A DNA stretch of 37,778 nt. Origin: Robiginitalea aurantiaca (lineage in GTDB: Bacteria; Bacteroidota; Bacteroidia; Flavobacteriales; Flavobacteriaceae). The stretch is taken from assembly GCF_030380815.1 (NCBI RefSeq), contig NZ_JAUDUY010000015.1, positions 1-37,778 of the forward strand. Reading direction: 5' to 3'. Under the pieces are notes generated by a model. That model was given only the letters and a program-made list of their open reading frames with translations, ran no database searches and was not told where the DNA came from. The position numbers and the translations under genes were made by a program. How positions within the stretch are numbered: position 1 is the stretch's first letter; each line of letters begins with the position of its first letter. This document shows, piece after piece, positions 1 to 9,117 of this stretch.

Positions 1-404
1 ATAACCCCGGGACTGACCGTAAGGTTAATCATATCAGAGAAGGCACCGGTCTGAGAGAGCAGGGCAGGGGCAAAGGGGCCGTTGACATCATCCGGGGTGG
101 TCACAGGCATGTTGCCATTTAAAAATTTGCCCACAGGAACAACAGGTATGGCAGCTTCTAGAAGTGTTGTCCGAATAAATTGATAGGCATCTGATGGACC
201 GGCTTTAGAACCGCTTGAGACAGCCGGTAAACCACCCTCGGAATAATCATCGCCGAACAAGCCTCTAGCATCCGATTTTTTATAACCGGCATTAGCCAGG
301 AGTTCATAATCTGAGGTACCAGGTTCTGAAGACCGGGATAACAGGTAAAGCGCCACAAAAGCTAAAAAGGCCGGTATGATTCTGAATAGTAGCCGTTTTG
401 TCAT
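1..404 (-). CDS. Exported protein of unknown function, N-terminal part (runs off left edge)
   Basis: An open frame starts with ATG at 402-404 and runs without a stop to base 1, giving about 134 residues of a longer protein. It opens with a basic and hydrophobic stretch (MTKRLLFRIIPAFLAFVALY), which reads as a signal peptide or N-terminal membrane anchor. The rest is rich in G, S, P and A and has no motif I recognise. A possible promoter lies 63 bases upstream. It is read in the same direction as the sugar transferase but 401 bases beyond it, so it is probably a separate unit. A secreted or surface protein is the only safe statement. Confidence 0.6.
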   Translation of the reverse strand, partial: MTKRLLFRIIPAFLAFVALYLLSRSSEPGTSDYELLANAGYKKSDARGLFGDDYSEGGLPAVSSGSKAGPSDAYQFIRTTLLEAAIPVVPVGKFLNGNMPVTTPDDVNGPFAPALLSQTGAFSDMINLTVSPGV

Positions 405-467
405 CCAATAATGGTTAATCGGTAAATAAGAAAACCAATTTCGCTACTTGATTCCCGGGGTACCAGC

Positions 468-496
468 CAAGGCTAAATCTCAACGATACCAAACAA
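468..496 (-). promoter_or_regulatory. Possible Bacteroidota-type promoter for the exported protein
   Basis: On the minus strand a TTG (494-496) is followed after 18 bases by TAGCCTTG (468-475). This is one mismatch from the TAnnTTTG -7 element, and it lies about 63 bases before the ATG at 404. The match is imperfect, so this is tentative. Confidence 0.3.
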
Positions 497-739
497 GAAT
501 TACTACTACCAATAGTATCCCAATCCTGCAATCGGGGACTTGTGAAATAGTTTTTGCGAGGTTTTTAGATTACCGGATGATGAACTCAATTTTTTTTGTA
601 AAATTACGAATAACTGGTTCCGATAACTAAAAAAAAAGGGTTGCTATCGATAAAATCCAGGATTAATCGGATAAATGGAAAGTCTTCCCTTTTTGGTCCC
701 CAACTTCATGTAGCTTGTGGAAAGCGAACCTTCTTTTTT

Positions 740-778
740 TTTAGGATGAATGGGAACAGTACTCCATTGCATCCTAAA
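740..778. repeat. Inverted repeat (hairpin) beyond the sugar transferase stop
   Basis: TTTAGGATG (740-748) pairs with CATCCTAAA (770-778). Directly inside, AATGG pairs with CCATT, leaving one bulged G and a 10-base loop. It begins 28 bases past the stop of the last minus-strand locus gene, where an operon terminator would be expected. However, on that strand the stem is followed by an A-run rather than a T-run, so a classical intrinsic terminator is not supported. It could be an RNA-stabilising 3' end. Confidence 0.5.
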
Positions 779-805
779 GTATTCCTTGAATCCAAAAAGG
801 TGCAT

Positions 806-1435
806 TCAGGCCATTTGCGATTTACGTTCAACATCGAGCGCAGGGAGAACGACTGTCGGATCTACTATAACATCCTTTGGTCTAATTACTTTTAAGAAAG
901 TCCAAAATAATATTTTAAGGTCCAGGAGAAAGGAAATGTTTTCAACATATTCTATATCCAACCTGAATCTCTGATCCCATTTGAGAACATTGCGTTCAAC
1001 AGAAACCTGAGCAAGTCCTGATATCCCTGGACGCACACTATGTCTTATCTTTTCTTTCGGGGTGTAGTAGGGCAGGTACCTGACCAATAATGGTCTAGGC
1101 CCTACAAAACTCATATCCCCTTTAAGTACATTGAATAGTTGTGGTATCTCATCAAGGGAGGTCTTACGGATGAAGCTCCCTATTCTGGTCACACGTTGAC
1201 CGTCGGGTAGTAAATTGCCGTCCTGATCCGTTTTATCGGTCATGGTTTTGAACTTGCATATCGTGAATATTTTTTCATCTTTTCCTGGCCTTCTTTGATA
1301 AAATATGGGGCTTCCATTATTTGCAATGCTCAATAAAAGAAAAAGGAGAAGAATGATGGGCGAAAGCAAGATCAGCAAGATTGCTGCTGTAAATGCGTCC
1401 AGGGTTCTTTTAACAAAAGGATAGATCGATTTCAT
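806..1435 (-). CDS. Initiating sugar-1-phosphate transferase (PglC/WcaJ catalytic domain type)
   Basis: This is a monotopic phosphoglycosyl transferase that would move a sugar 1-phosphate from its UDP form to undecaprenyl phosphate on the inner membrane, the first step of repeat-unit assembly. I use the ATG at 1433-1435 (209 residues) rather than a TTG at 1471, because the shorter form matches the usual size of the single-domain PglC group. It has a hydrophobic re-entrant helix near residues 14-38, the KFKTM motif, the catalytic DE pair at 95-96 (in SLDEIPQ) and the PRP motif at 113-115. It lacks the extra N-terminal membrane helices of WcaJ/WbaP. A 4-amino-4,6-dideoxy-HexNAc made by the pair at 23749-26798 is a plausible donor, but that is inference. 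It is the last gene of the minus-strand run, 53 bases after capK. Confidence 0.92.
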   Translation of the reverse strand: MKSIYPFVKRTLDAFTAAILLILLSPIILLLFLLLSIANNGSPIFYQRRPGKDEKIFTICKFKTMTDKTDQDGNLLPDGQRVTRIGSFIRKTSLDEIPQLFNVLKGDMSFVGPRPLLVRYLPYYTPKEKIRHSVRPGISGLAQVSVERNVLKWDQRFRLDIEYVENISFLLDLKILFWTFLKVIRPKDVIVDPTVVLPALDVERKSQMA

Positions 1436-1488
1436 GTGATTTGGATGGTATGGTTTGTATTCCTGGGTCAAAATTAAGAGAAGTTCTG

Positions 1489-2793
1489 TCAGTTTTTATA
1501 GTTATTCACTGCTAAACGTCTTTTTCCGGATGCCAATTGTGGAAATTCATCCACATATTCAAAGTTTATGATGGCATCTTTACCCAGTTGTGCCATTAGT
1601 CTCTTGGTCGCAGCTTCTTCACTTTCGAAGACTCCATCTAAATTGACCTTTACAGTGTATTTATTCTTTTCTTCCTGTATCAATTGAAATTGCTTGAGTT
1701 CAGGAAAATATTCCATTTCATAAGCGACATAGGGAGATAGAGCTTCCCCTTTGGTGTTGTATATTACATCCATTCTCCGACCTTCTATGGATCTCAATGT
1801 GGGAGCACGATTGAAATGCGTATTTTCCTTTGAGAGGATTCCCAGGTCTCCGGTATCATATCGAATGATCGGCATGCAGTAGTTAAACAGATCTGTAATG
1901 ACAATCCTGCCAACTTCACCAGGTTTTGCAGGCACATTTTCATTTAAATCCAGGACTTCAACTTCATAACTTGCCCAATTAATGTGGTAATCTTTCCCTC
2001 CCCCAATTATTTGTTGGGCAAATATCCCATTTTCAGAATTTGAATACCTTGAAATTACAGGTGCTCCAAGATAGGATTGCAGTTCTTCTCTCTGTTTATT
2101 ACTAATCCCTTCAGCCATGGTGATAATAGATTTGAAAGGGTTTTTAAGAGGTGGTTTTTCATTGGCCTTCATATATCTGACCAATTCAGATAATGCTGAA
2201 GAATACCCTAAAAGCGCTTTGCGGGATGCATCCTTGTTCATCCTTGCAATCAGAGACTTCAAAAAAGAAGCAGACAGATCGAAGACATGGATTTGTTTAA
2301 TATTGGTAACAAACTGAGCAAAAGCAGACCTGCTGGTTTGCTTTGACCAAAACCGAATATAATAGAGTCGATCGCCTATTTCAAAGCCTCCCTTCTCTGC
2401 AAAATAAAGCGTGTCAGCTGTATTCCTGTTTTTTTTATTCAAATCCTGGCAAACACTGAATGGAACACCCGTCGTACCACTGGTTGAAATCTCAAATTCC
2501 GGTTTAAATTTTGGATCATTTACAATGAAATCCTTGTAATTTTCCCGAATGTCCATTTTGGTTATTATTGGGAAGTCGGACAATTCATTGTAATATTTAT
2601 AAGGGCTATAAAATTTTGTATTATTTACTGCATGTTGAAGGAGTTCGTCCAGGGCGGATTTTCTCTTGACAGTGACTTCCTCTGAATTGATATTTTCAAG
2701 AATATATGAGATCTCTTCCATATGAGCCTTTACCTTACTGCCCTTGTAGGTATCAAGCATCCAGAAAATATTTCGTCTTAATTTTTCAAGCAT
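1489..2793 (-). CDS. capK: CapK/PaaK-like adenylate-forming enzyme
   Basis: This is a member of the ANL (AMP-binding) superfamily, closest in layout to phenylacetate-CoA ligase and the CapK proteins of capsule loci. The ATP-binding loop [10 protein letters not shown] is near residue 104. A YSNSE segment follows, then the adenylate-contacting RYDTGDLG and the IEGRRMDV hinge near the start of the small C-terminal domain. I chose the ATG at 2793 (434 residues); a TTG at 2808 would add five. Family chemistry activates a carboxylic acid as an acyl-AMP. The acid and acceptor are unknown, and no acyl carrier protein or obvious acyltransferase is adjacent. It lies between the FucNAc-cassette glycosyltransferase (174 bases upstream) and the initiating transferase, so a role in amide or acyl decoration of the polysaccharide is a fair guess only. 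Confidence 0.85.
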   Translation of the reverse strand: MLEKLRRNIFWMLDTYKGSKVKAHMEEISYILENINSEEVTVKRKSALDELLQHAVNNTKFYSPYKYYNELSDFPIITKMDIRENYKDFIVNDPKFKPEFEISTSGTTGVPFSVCQDLNKKNRNTADTLYFAEKGGFEIGDRLYYIRFWSKQTSRSAFAQFVTNIKQIHVFDLSASFLKSLIARMNKDASRKALLGYSSALSELVRYMKANEKPPLKNPFKSIITMAEGISNKQREELQSYLGAPVISRYSNSENGIFAQQIIGGGKDYHINWASYEVEVLDLNENVPAKPGEVGRIVITDLFNYCMPIIRYDTGDLGILSKENTHFNRAPTLRSIEGRRMDVIYNTKGEALSPYVAYEMEYFPELKQFQLIQEEKNKYTVKVNLDGVFESEEAATKRLMAQLGKDAIINFEYVDEFPQLASGKRRLAVNNYKN

Positions 2794-2982
2794 CTCTTTT
2801 CGTTTCAAGCTGGAATCTTCGTTCAGCCGTACTTATTCGAATCCGGAAAACCAATGGGAAACCAAGGGGAAAAATAGGTCTACCCAAGGATTAATATGCA
2901 AGTTAGGAGCAATGTAAAATTCGATAAAGATAAATCGGCAAATTGCAGATAATTCCTCCTTATCGGATGAATTTACCTACAT

Positions 2983-4176
2983 TTAAATGTTATTGCATAT
3001 AATATCATATGCGTGGTGTGGTAATAAATTATTGATCAAATAGTTATACCCGTTTTCTCCAAATTCTTTACGGAGATTTTCATCGTTGTAGAGTCGTAAT
3101 AAGTTTTTCTTAAACGAAGCAGTATTTCCGGCCTCAGACCATAAACCACATCTTCTCTCCTCCAGCATGGTTCCAAAATCCGTATTAACATCAATAGATG
3201 CCAGAACTGGTATTTTATTTGAGAAATAGGAATTCACCTTTGAGGGAAAGTTTGGAATGGTAAAATCCTGATTCAAGGAGATCAGACCGACATCGGCAAG
3301 ACTCAATACCTTATTAAAATCGTATCGGGGAACGTAATCCATAAACGATACATTTTCTAACTCCATTTCTTTTGCCAGCCTTTCCAGCCGCTTCTTTTCT
3401 GTACCAGGACCCACAAGAAAGAACAAAATATCATGGTAATCTTCGCATTCTTTCGCAAGATCAAGCACGTTCTCCATTCTTTGCGGTAGTCCATGTCCTC
3501 CGCCGAAAATAACAACGAATTTATCCTTCAGCCCATAGCGCTCCCTGATTTCATCATCATCCTTGTCGGAAGGTACCTCATGGGCCTTCTCCCAATTTGG
3601 CAAGAGATGTAATTTTGATGGGTCGAGATATGGGTTATGTTCAAGGACATACCTTATATTTGCTGGTGACATACAGCCAATGCTGTCCGAACCATTATAA
3701 AGTTCGACCTCTTTTTTTCTAAAATATTGATAAACCGGACCTTTTGGTTTCATCATTTTAAGGTCTACAGCATTTTGAGGAAAGATATCTCGCAATATCA
3801 GGTAGAGAATTCCTCCCGATTTTTTTTTCAGCCAGAGGCCTACATCAATGAGGGTTATTGGCGGAGTCGGTAAAATTATCAAGTCAAAATCTAAAGGCAC
3901 ATTGTGTCTTTTAAGTGCTCTTTTGAATTGTCTGGGAAGAAGCATGTTGGAAATTCCTTTCATAATTTTCCCTGTCCCAAATAACTTCAAGGTGGGTACG
4001 CGAAGTACCTTGACACCACATTCATCTTTCAACTGTGATTTTTTCTCATCATCAATCGATGGCGCGATGACAAAAACCTCATGGCCCTGGGATCGAAATT
4101 CATGCATCAAATCCACATAGAGATTAGAAGAATTTCTTACATCCGAGAAACTAAGCGCTAAAAAAACTACTTTCAT
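2983..4176 (-). CDS. Glycosyltransferase family 4 (WbuB-like)
   Basis: A cytoplasmic GT-B glycosyltransferase of 397 residues. The N-terminal half starts with a Rossmann-like strand (MKVVFLALSFSDVRNSSN) typical of the WbuB group. The C-terminal half carries a GGGHG nucleotide-binding turn near 225 and a late segment (NFPSKVNSYFSNKIPVLA) where family 4 enzymes bind the donor nucleotide. It begins 7 bases after capG, so it is co-transcribed with the UDP-L-FucNAc genes. WbuB-type enzymes in other loci follow the same cassette and are assigned as L-FucNAc transferases. That specificity is inferred from context and family, not visible in residues. The codon before the stop is Ile, and no truncation is apparent. 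Confidence 0.88.
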   Translation of the reverse strand: MKVVFLALSFSDVRNSSNLYVDLMHEFRSQGHEVFVIAPSIDDEKKSQLKDECGVKVLRVPTLKLFGTGKIMKGISNMLLPRQFKRALKRHNVPLDFDLIILPTPPITLIDVGLWLKKKSGGILYLILRDIFPQNAVDLKMMKPKGPVYQYFRKKEVELYNGSDSIGCMSPANIRYVLEHNPYLDPSKLHLLPNWEKAHEVPSDKDDDEIRERYGLKDKFVVIFGGGHGLPQRMENVLDLAKECEDYHDILFFLVGPGTEKKRLERLAKEMELENVSFMDYVPRYDFNKVLSLADVGLISLNQDFTIPNFPSKVNSYFSNKIPVLASIDVNTDFGTMLEERRCGLWSEAGNTASFKKNLLRLYNDENLRKEFGENGYNYLINNLLPHHAYDIICNNI

Positions 4177-4183
4177 TATACGT

Positions 4184-5320
4184 TTATTTAGACCAGACTA
4201 CGCGATTGATATAATCCGTGTATGAGAGGATAATTCTTACAACTTTGTCACTTACATTAGGCATGGAATAGTCACTTACCTCACGAAAATTCCGTTCCGG
4301 ATTTCGTTTCTGTGATTTTAGTACTTCAAGGGCCTGTAAAATGCGTTCCGGTTGCAAACCTACCATCATGACAGAAGCCTCCTCCATGGCTTCCGGTCGC
4401 TCGTGCGCCTCACGGATATTAAGTGCTCTGAAATTCAAAATGGATGATTCCTCGGAAATGGTGCCACTGTCAGAAAGGACTGCATAGGAGTGTAACTGCA
4501 GCGCATTGTAATCTGAAAAACCTAAAGGCTTGAGAAACTGTATATTCTTATGTGCACTAATCTTTTTGGATTCCAGCATATTGCGGGTCCGGGGATGCGT
4601 CGAAACAATGACCGGATAATCGTATTTTTCAGCGATTTGATTCAGGGACTCCATGAGTCCATTAAAGTTTCTGGGATTGCTGATATTTTCTTCCCGATGG
4701 GAGGAAACTACGAAGTATCCATACTTTTTCAGCCCAAGAGTATCCAGAATAGGCGAGGCTTCAATCTTATCCTTCAGACTGTTAAGTACCTCATACATTG
4801 GGCTTCCGGTTTTAATTACCCGATCAGGTGACAGGCCTTCCCTCAAGAGGTATTCCCGCGCAATATCACTGTAAGTAAGATTAATATCCGCTATGTGATC
4901 CACAATTTTTCGGTTGGTTTCTTCGGGTACCCGCTGGTCAAAACAACGGTTTCCTGCTTCCATATGAAATACTGGGATTTTTCGTTTTTTGGCAGGGATA
5001 GCGCATAGACAACTGTTGGTATCCCCAAGGACCAGAAAAGCGTCAGGTGTAATTTTTTCCAATAAGGGATCTATGGCAATCAGGATTTTTCCAACTGTTT
5101 CCGAGGCATTCTTTCCAGCGGCATTTAAGAAGTGATCCGGTTTACGGATACCCATATCTTCAAAGAAAATCTCATTGAGTTCATAGTCGTAATTCTGTCC
5201 GGTATGGATGAGTGTATGTTCAATGGCCTCACTGACGTCTAAAGCTTTAAGTACGGAGGCGAGTCTTATGATTTCGGGCCTCGTGCCGACCACGGTAACG
5301 ACTTTTAACTTCTTTAGCAT
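4184..5320 (-). CDS. capG: UDP-2-acetamido-2,6-dideoxy-hexose C2-epimerase (CapG/FnlC/WbjD)
   Basis: A member of the non-hydrolysing UDP-GlcNAc 2-epimerase family. It has GTRPEIIRL near the N terminus, the GDTNS loop, HMEAGNRCFD with the catalytic-region acidic residues, SSHREEN and the donor-binding SDSGTISEE. In the CapE-CapF-CapG pathway this last step inverts C2 to give UDP-L-FucNAc. Its position directly behind capF distinguishes it from the second family member at 9114-10235, which is assigned to UDP-ManNAc formation. I use the ATG at 5318-5320 (378 residues), six bases past the capF stop. A TTG at 5329 would overlap capF by four bases and is possible. Confidence 0.9.
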   Translation of the reverse strand: MLKKLKVVTVVGTRPEIIRLASVLKALDVSEAIEHTLIHTGQNYDYELNEIFFEDMGIRKPDHFLNAAGKNASETVGKILIAIDPLLEKITPDAFLVLGDTNSCLCAIPAKKRKIPVFHMEAGNRCFDQRVPEETNRKIVDHIADINLTYSDIAREYLLREGLSPDRVIKTGSPMYEVLNSLKDKIEASPILDTLGLKKYGYFVVSSHREENISNPRNFNGLMESLNQIAEKYDYPVIVSTHPRTRNMLESKKISAHKNIQFLKPLGFSDYNALQLHSYAVLSDSGTISEESSILNFRALNIREAHERPEAMEEASVMMVGLQPERILQALEVLKSQKRNPERNFREVSDYSMPNVSDKVVRIILSYTDYINRVVWSK

Positions 5321-5325
5321 GTTAT

Positions 5326-6459
5326 TCAAATTTGTACATCTTCAAAATAAGTATCCGGATCCTCTGGATCAAAGGGTTCGTTGATCCAGAAAAGAGTAAT
5401 CAATTCTTCATCACCTGTATTGGTGATATTGTGCGTATACCAAATAGGCATATCCACATATGAAGGCTTAGCTCCATCCATTTCATAATTTATTATTTCA
5501 TTAGTTCCTATCCTGCGTAACTGTATTCTTGCTTTGCCCTGAATTACGGCAAAACGCTCAGCCTTACGGGTGTGGAAATGATTACCGCGGGTTATTCCGG
5601 GCACGGTAGTTGAAAAGGAGAACTGTCCTGGAGTGTTTGCTCTTGTAATTTCCACAAAACTGCCTCGAGGATCTGTATGCTTTGTAAAACTGACGGGATA
5701 ATGATCCTCGGGTATATAACAACGGTAAGTATTAAAGAGGGCTCTGCCAAAGTTGTCAGTCAGATCGGGAAATACACCTTTTTTTTGGTAATTGTTTCGG
5801 TACTCCAATAATAGATTTAGGATTTCAGAAACCTTTTTTCTGTGCCTCGGGCTAATAGATAGTTCGCGAATTTGATCTGAGGTAGCCATACTAACTTCGT
5901 AGAATATTGCATTAACGATTTCAGACACAAGCTCATTGATATAAATCAACCCAATTTCATTGTCCTGAATGATCTCTGGAGATTCACCTCTGGCTACCTT
6001 ATAACAAAAAGTAGCAACTACAGAATTGTAGTTTGGCTTGCCAAAGGGCCCAAACACATTGGGAATAGTTAGGGATGTGAACCGACCGCCGAATTCATTA
6101 GCCCAGTTTGTAAAAAGCTGCTTCCCTTCTTTTTTAGATTTACCATAAAGGTTGTCATTTTCTTCCTGCGTGGAAGAAGAAAAGATGATATGAGGTTTGG
6201 ATCCCGTTCGCTCCAGGGCCCCAATCAGTTGGTCTACGAGATGGATATTCGTTTTATAGATTACTTGAGGATCCTTATGCCTGTTCATTGCCGCTAAGTG
6301 TACAATGACATCGCATAAACGAACAAACTCGTCAAGTTTCACTTCGGATTTGAAAAAAGAACGCTCAAAAAAGACTATCTCCGTATCGTCCCTGAGATTT
6401 ATGGTATTATGAAGATGGGATCCAACGAACCCCGCTTGCCCTGTTATGCCTATTTTCAT
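5326..6459 (-). CDS. capF: Bifunctional capsule sugar reductase/epimerase (CapF/FnlB/WbjC)
   Basis: A two-domain enzyme of 377 residues. The N-terminal SDR domain has the NAD(P)-binding GQAGFVGSH at 7-15 and the catalytic YGKSK (Y105, K109). The C-terminal cupin domain (about 245-377) has the metal-binding RGNHFHTRKAE stretch. In Staphylococcus aureus CapF the cupin epimerises C3 of the CapE product and the SDR domain then reduces C4 to give the 6-deoxy-talose intermediate. Both domains look complete here. The ATG overlaps the stop of the upstream cupin gene by four bases (ATGA), indicating translational coupling within the cassette. Confidence 0.93.
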   Translation of the reverse strand: MKIGITGQAGFVGSHLHNTINLRDDTEIVFFERSFFKSEVKLDEFVRLCDVIVHLAAMNRHKDPQVIYKTNIHLVDQLIGALERTGSKPHIIFSSSTQEENDNLYGKSKKEGKQLFTNWANEFGGRFTSLTIPNVFGPFGKPNYNSVVATFCYKVARGESPEIIQDNEIGLIYINELVSEIVNAIFYEVSMATSDQIRELSISPRHRKKVSEILNLLLEYRNNYQKKGVFPDLTDNFGRALFNTYRCYIPEDHYPVSFTKHTDPRGSFVEITRANTPGQFSFSTTVPGITRGNHFHTRKAERFAVIQGKARIQLRRIGTNEIINYEMDGAKPSYVDMPIWYTHNITNTGDEELITLFWINEPFDPEDPDTYFEDVQI

Positions 6460-6896
6460 TTTGTATTACTTGGTTCAATAAATGGCTGGTCGCTCAAACC
6501 GAACCGAATATCATCAGCCTTAGAATCTGTAAGACCCATATTAGAGAAAACAAGAAGCTCAGAATCTGGTTCGATTGCCCTAAAGCCGTTTACATAGCCT
6601 GCAGGAATCTTTAGAATTTCCTGTAAATCAGCTCGTAAGGTATATATTTCAGGGGTATTTCTTAAAGGAATGTGAGTAAATTCGGACAAAGGTATAACAT
6701 TAACGACGAAAGAACCTGTAAGACAATAAAACCATTTTTGCTCGTTTCTGTGTCCCTGCCAGGCCCTGGGGATTTGGGTGTCAGCCGGTTTGATCCGATA
6801 CATTCTGACAATTTCCGTAAGGTCGAAGGAATTAAAAAAGTCCAGTTCCCCACGACTATCTACGAAACGATTACCGTGAATTAATTCTACAGGCAT
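6456..6896 (-). CDS. RmlC/WxcM-like cupin sugar epimerase
   Basis: A single-domain cupin of 146 residues. Features include the opening HGNRFVDSRGELDFFN, a RAWQGHRNEQKWFYCLTG core resembling the metal/sugar-binding strands of dTDP-keto-sugar epimerases and isomerases, and a PAGYVNGFRAIE strand. It sits exactly between capE (start abuts the capE stop) and capF (four-base overlap), so it must be made with the UDP-L-FucNAc enzymes. The pathway as known does not need a separate cupin because CapF carries its own. It may assist or replace C3/C5 epimerisation, or divert the intermediate to another sugar. The substrate cannot be read from the sequence. Confidence 0.82.
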   Translation of the reverse strand: MPVELIHGNRFVDSRGELDFFNSFDLTEIVRMYRIKPADTQIPRAWQGHRNEQKWFYCLTGSFVVNVIPLSEFTHIPLRNTPEIYTLRADLQEILKIPAGYVNGFRAIEPDSELLVFSNMGLTDSKADDIRFGLSDQPFIEPSNTK

Positions 6897-7901
6897 TTAT
6901 AGGTTATCCTGAATGAATTGTAGATTCATCAGGGTCTCTTTCAGTTCATCCATTGAGAGTTGCTCCGTGTTATGGGAGTGATAGTCCTCTTTCTCGCTAA
7001 TGTTGACTTCCCCTTGTGAAAAGTACCGGCTATAATTCAGATCCCTGTTATCTGCCGGAATCCGGTAAAAATCGCCCATATCACTGGCTTTTTGCATTTC
7101 TTCCCTGGTACAAAGGGTCTCATAAAGCTTCTCACCATGCCGGGTGCCAATTACCTTAATCTCATTATCACCCCCCGCAAGTTCACGCAGGGCTTCTGCG
7201 AGATCCCCAATCGTACTTGCAGGAGCTTTATTTACAAAAAGATCTCCTTGATTGCCATGCTCATAGGCAAATAACACCAGATCTACGGCATCCTCGAGAG
7301 ACATCAGAAAACGCGTCATTTTAGGATCGGTTACTGTTATTGGAAGACCTTCTTTGATCTGTTTCAGGAATAATGGGATTACAGAACCTCGTGAGGCCAT
7401 AACATTTCCGTAACGCGTAAGACATACTGTGGTTCCGCCTTCAGGAATATTCCTAGAGGCAGCAACGGCTACTTTTTCCATAAGAGCCTTACTGATTCCC
7501 ATGGCATTAATGGGGTAGGCCGCTTTGTCCGTGCTAAGGCAAATGATTTTATCCACCCCGGCAGCAACCGCCGCATCAATAGTATTCTGAGTTCCAAAAA
7601 CATTGGTTTTGGCAGCTTCAATTGGAAAAAACTCACAGGAAGGAACTTGTTTCAGTGCTGCAGCGTGAAAGACATAGTCTACACCAACCATTGCACGGGC
7701 AATGCTGTCGTAATTACGTACATCACCAATATAGAATTTCACCTTTGGGTTTTTAAGCTGGGTACGCATATCGTCCTGCTTTTTTTCATCCCGGCTAAAA
7801 ATTCGGATTTCCTTGATATCGGTCTCCAGGAACCGATTGAGTACGGCATTTCCAAAGGAGCCTGTACCACCTGTGATAAGTAAAGTTTTGTTTTTGAACA
7901 C
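6897..7901 (-). CDS. capE: UDP-GlcNAc 4,6-dehydratase, 5-inverting (CapE/FnlA/WbjB)
   Basis: A soluble SDR-family enzyme that converts UDP-GlcNAc to the 2,6-dideoxy-L-arabino-hexos-4-ulose, the first step to UDP-L-FucNAc. It shows TGGTGSFGN for NAD(P) binding, then STDKAAYP and the MGISK catalytic segment in which Met replaces the usual SDR Tyr, as in this family. I chose the GTG at 7899-7901 (334 residues), because it begins VFKNKTLLITGG, the normal family N terminus, and lies four bases past the wecC stop. A TTG at 7925 would add eight residues and overlap wecC by 20 bases. It is far shorter than the membrane CapD-type dehydratase at 24879 and lacks its membrane helices. Confidence 0.92.
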   Translation of the reverse strand: MFKNKTLLITGGTGSFGNAVLNRFLETDIKEIRIFSRDEKKQDDMRTQLKNPKVKFYIGDVRNYDSIARAMVGVDYVFHAAALKQVPSCEFFPIEAAKTNVFGTQNTIDAAVAAGVDKIICLSTDKAAYPINAMGISKALMEKVAVAASRNIPEGGTTVCLTRYGNVMASRGSVIPLFLKQIKEGLPITVTDPKMTRFLMSLEDAVDLVLFAYEHGNQGDLFVNKAPASTIGDLAEALRELAGGDNEIKVIGTRHGEKLYETLCTREEMQKASDMGDFYRIPADNRDLNYSRYFSQGEVNISEKEDYHSHNTEQLSMDELKETLMNLQFIQDNL

Positions 7902-7905
7902 TTTT

Positions 7906-9117
7906 CTAGTTTTTAGTTCCAGCAAAGTCTAATATAATCTTGGCTTTATCTTCTGGTAGCTCGGAAAACTCACTATGTGCCACAAGATAAGCGACAATGT
8001 CAGCTTTATTAAAGGCAGTTTTATAATCTGTCAATTTAAACACCTTGTGTTCCGCAATATTCGGTTCTACAATAAAGAAATCTTCATTCTGTGCATTTTG
8101 TAAAACCTTCTGAACAATATATTTGGCCGGTGACTCTCTTAAATCGTCAATATTTGGTTTAAAAGCCAATCCCATAAGAGCAATTTTAGGTTTTCTTCCA
8201 TTCTTTAATTCGAAACTAAGTGAGGTGCTCTTTATTTTTTCAGCGCACCAAAAAGACTTATAATTATTTACCTCCCTGGCTGTGCCAATTATTTTCGATT
8301 CCATTGGATAATCCGAAACGATAAAGTAAGGGTCAACAGCAATACAGTGACCGCCCACGCCACTGCCAGGTCGGAGAATGTTAACTCTTGGGTGCTTATT
8401 GGCAAGGTCGATTAGTTCCCAAACATCTATATCCGCTTTATCACATATCAGAGAAAGTTCATTGGCAAAAGCTATTTGTACATCCCGTGACGAGTTTTCA
8501 ACCAACTTACACATCTCGGCAGTTCGCGCATTGGTTGGGTGCAATTTACCTTTCACGTACTTTGAATAAAATTCCAGAGCTTTTTCTGTAGAAGCCTCAT
8601 TAATGCCACCAATTACCCGGTCGTTATTTACCAATTCGAACATGACATTCCCTGGTAGGACTCGTTCGGGACAATAGGCGATATGGAGGTGACCTTTAAG
8701 CTCTGGTCTTTCAGAATGAATAAGATCTGCCATTTTTTCTGTAGTTCCGATCGGTGACGTAGATTCAATAATGTACAGATCGCCTTTTTTGAGCAGGGGT
8801 AAAATAGATCTTGTAGCTGCTTCAACAAAAGAAATATCCGGCTCATTTTTATCTTTAAACGGGGTGGGTACCACCACTAGGTAGAATTTCGCTTCTTTGG
8901 CAGCAGTATCCGCCGCCAGAAAGCCATTTCGTACCGCTGAGGCCACAGCTTCATCGAGTTCAGGTTCAACAATATGAATTTTACCTCTGTTAACGGTATC
9001 CACTACTTCAGGATTAATGTCCACTCCTAAAACTCGAGTCTTGGATTGGGCAATCAAAGCCGCTGTTGGTAGGCCAATATAGCCTAAACCAATCATTACT
9101 ACTTCCGGGTTTTTCAT
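7906..9117 (-). CDS. wecC: UDP-N-acetyl-D-mannosamine dehydrogenase
   Basis: This enzyme oxidises UDP-ManNAc twice with NAD to UDP-ManNAcA. At 403 residues it is normal for the family. It has the NAD-binding GLGYIGLP at 10-17, VVPTPF near 82, the KLVENSSRD helix and the catalytic cysteine C258 in GVGGHCIAVDP. The GGHC form points to the WecC/WbpA type rather than UDP-glucose dehydrogenase, which has GGSC (see 20169-21521). The ATG overlaps the wecB stop by four bases, and the two encode consecutive steps. A 6-dehydrogenase for another HexNAc (WbpA) is the main alternative, made less likely by the adjacent WecB. Confidence 0.92.
   Translation of the reverse strand: MKNPEVVMIGLGYIGLPTAALIAQSKTRVLGVDINPEVVDTVNRGKIHIVEPELDEAVASAVRNGFLAADTAAKEAKFYLVVVPTPFKDKNEPDISFVEAATRSILPLLKKGDLYIIESTSPIGTTEKMADLIHSERPELKGHLHIAYCPERVLPGNVMFELVNNDRVIGGINEASTEKALEFYSKYVKGKLHPTNARTAEMCKLVENSSRDVQIAFANELSLICDKADIDVWELIDLANKHPRVNILRPGSGVGGHCIAVDPYFIVSDYPMESKIIGTAREVNNYKSFWCAEKIKSTSLSFELKNGRKPKIALMGLAFKPNIDDLRESPAKYIVQKVLQNAQNEDFFIVEPNIAEHKVFKLTDYKTAFNKADIVAYLVAHSEFSELPEDKAKIILDFAGTKN

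Larger units (their letters stand above)
405..805. other. 401-base intergenic stretch
   Basis: I see no convincing gene between the stop of the sugar transferase and the start of the left-edge gene. Short plus-strand open frames here have no recognisable protein features and read through homopolymer runs. The stretch holds the possible promoter at 468-496 and the strong hairpin at 740-778. No acetyltransferase gene of the PglD type, which often follows this kind of sugar transferase, is present. Confidence 0.6.

Noticed and set aside
448-974. Three short plus-strand open frames left of and overlapping the sugar transferase
   Set aside because: They read through homopolymer runs or lie opposite the sugar transferase, and show no domain or start-site support.
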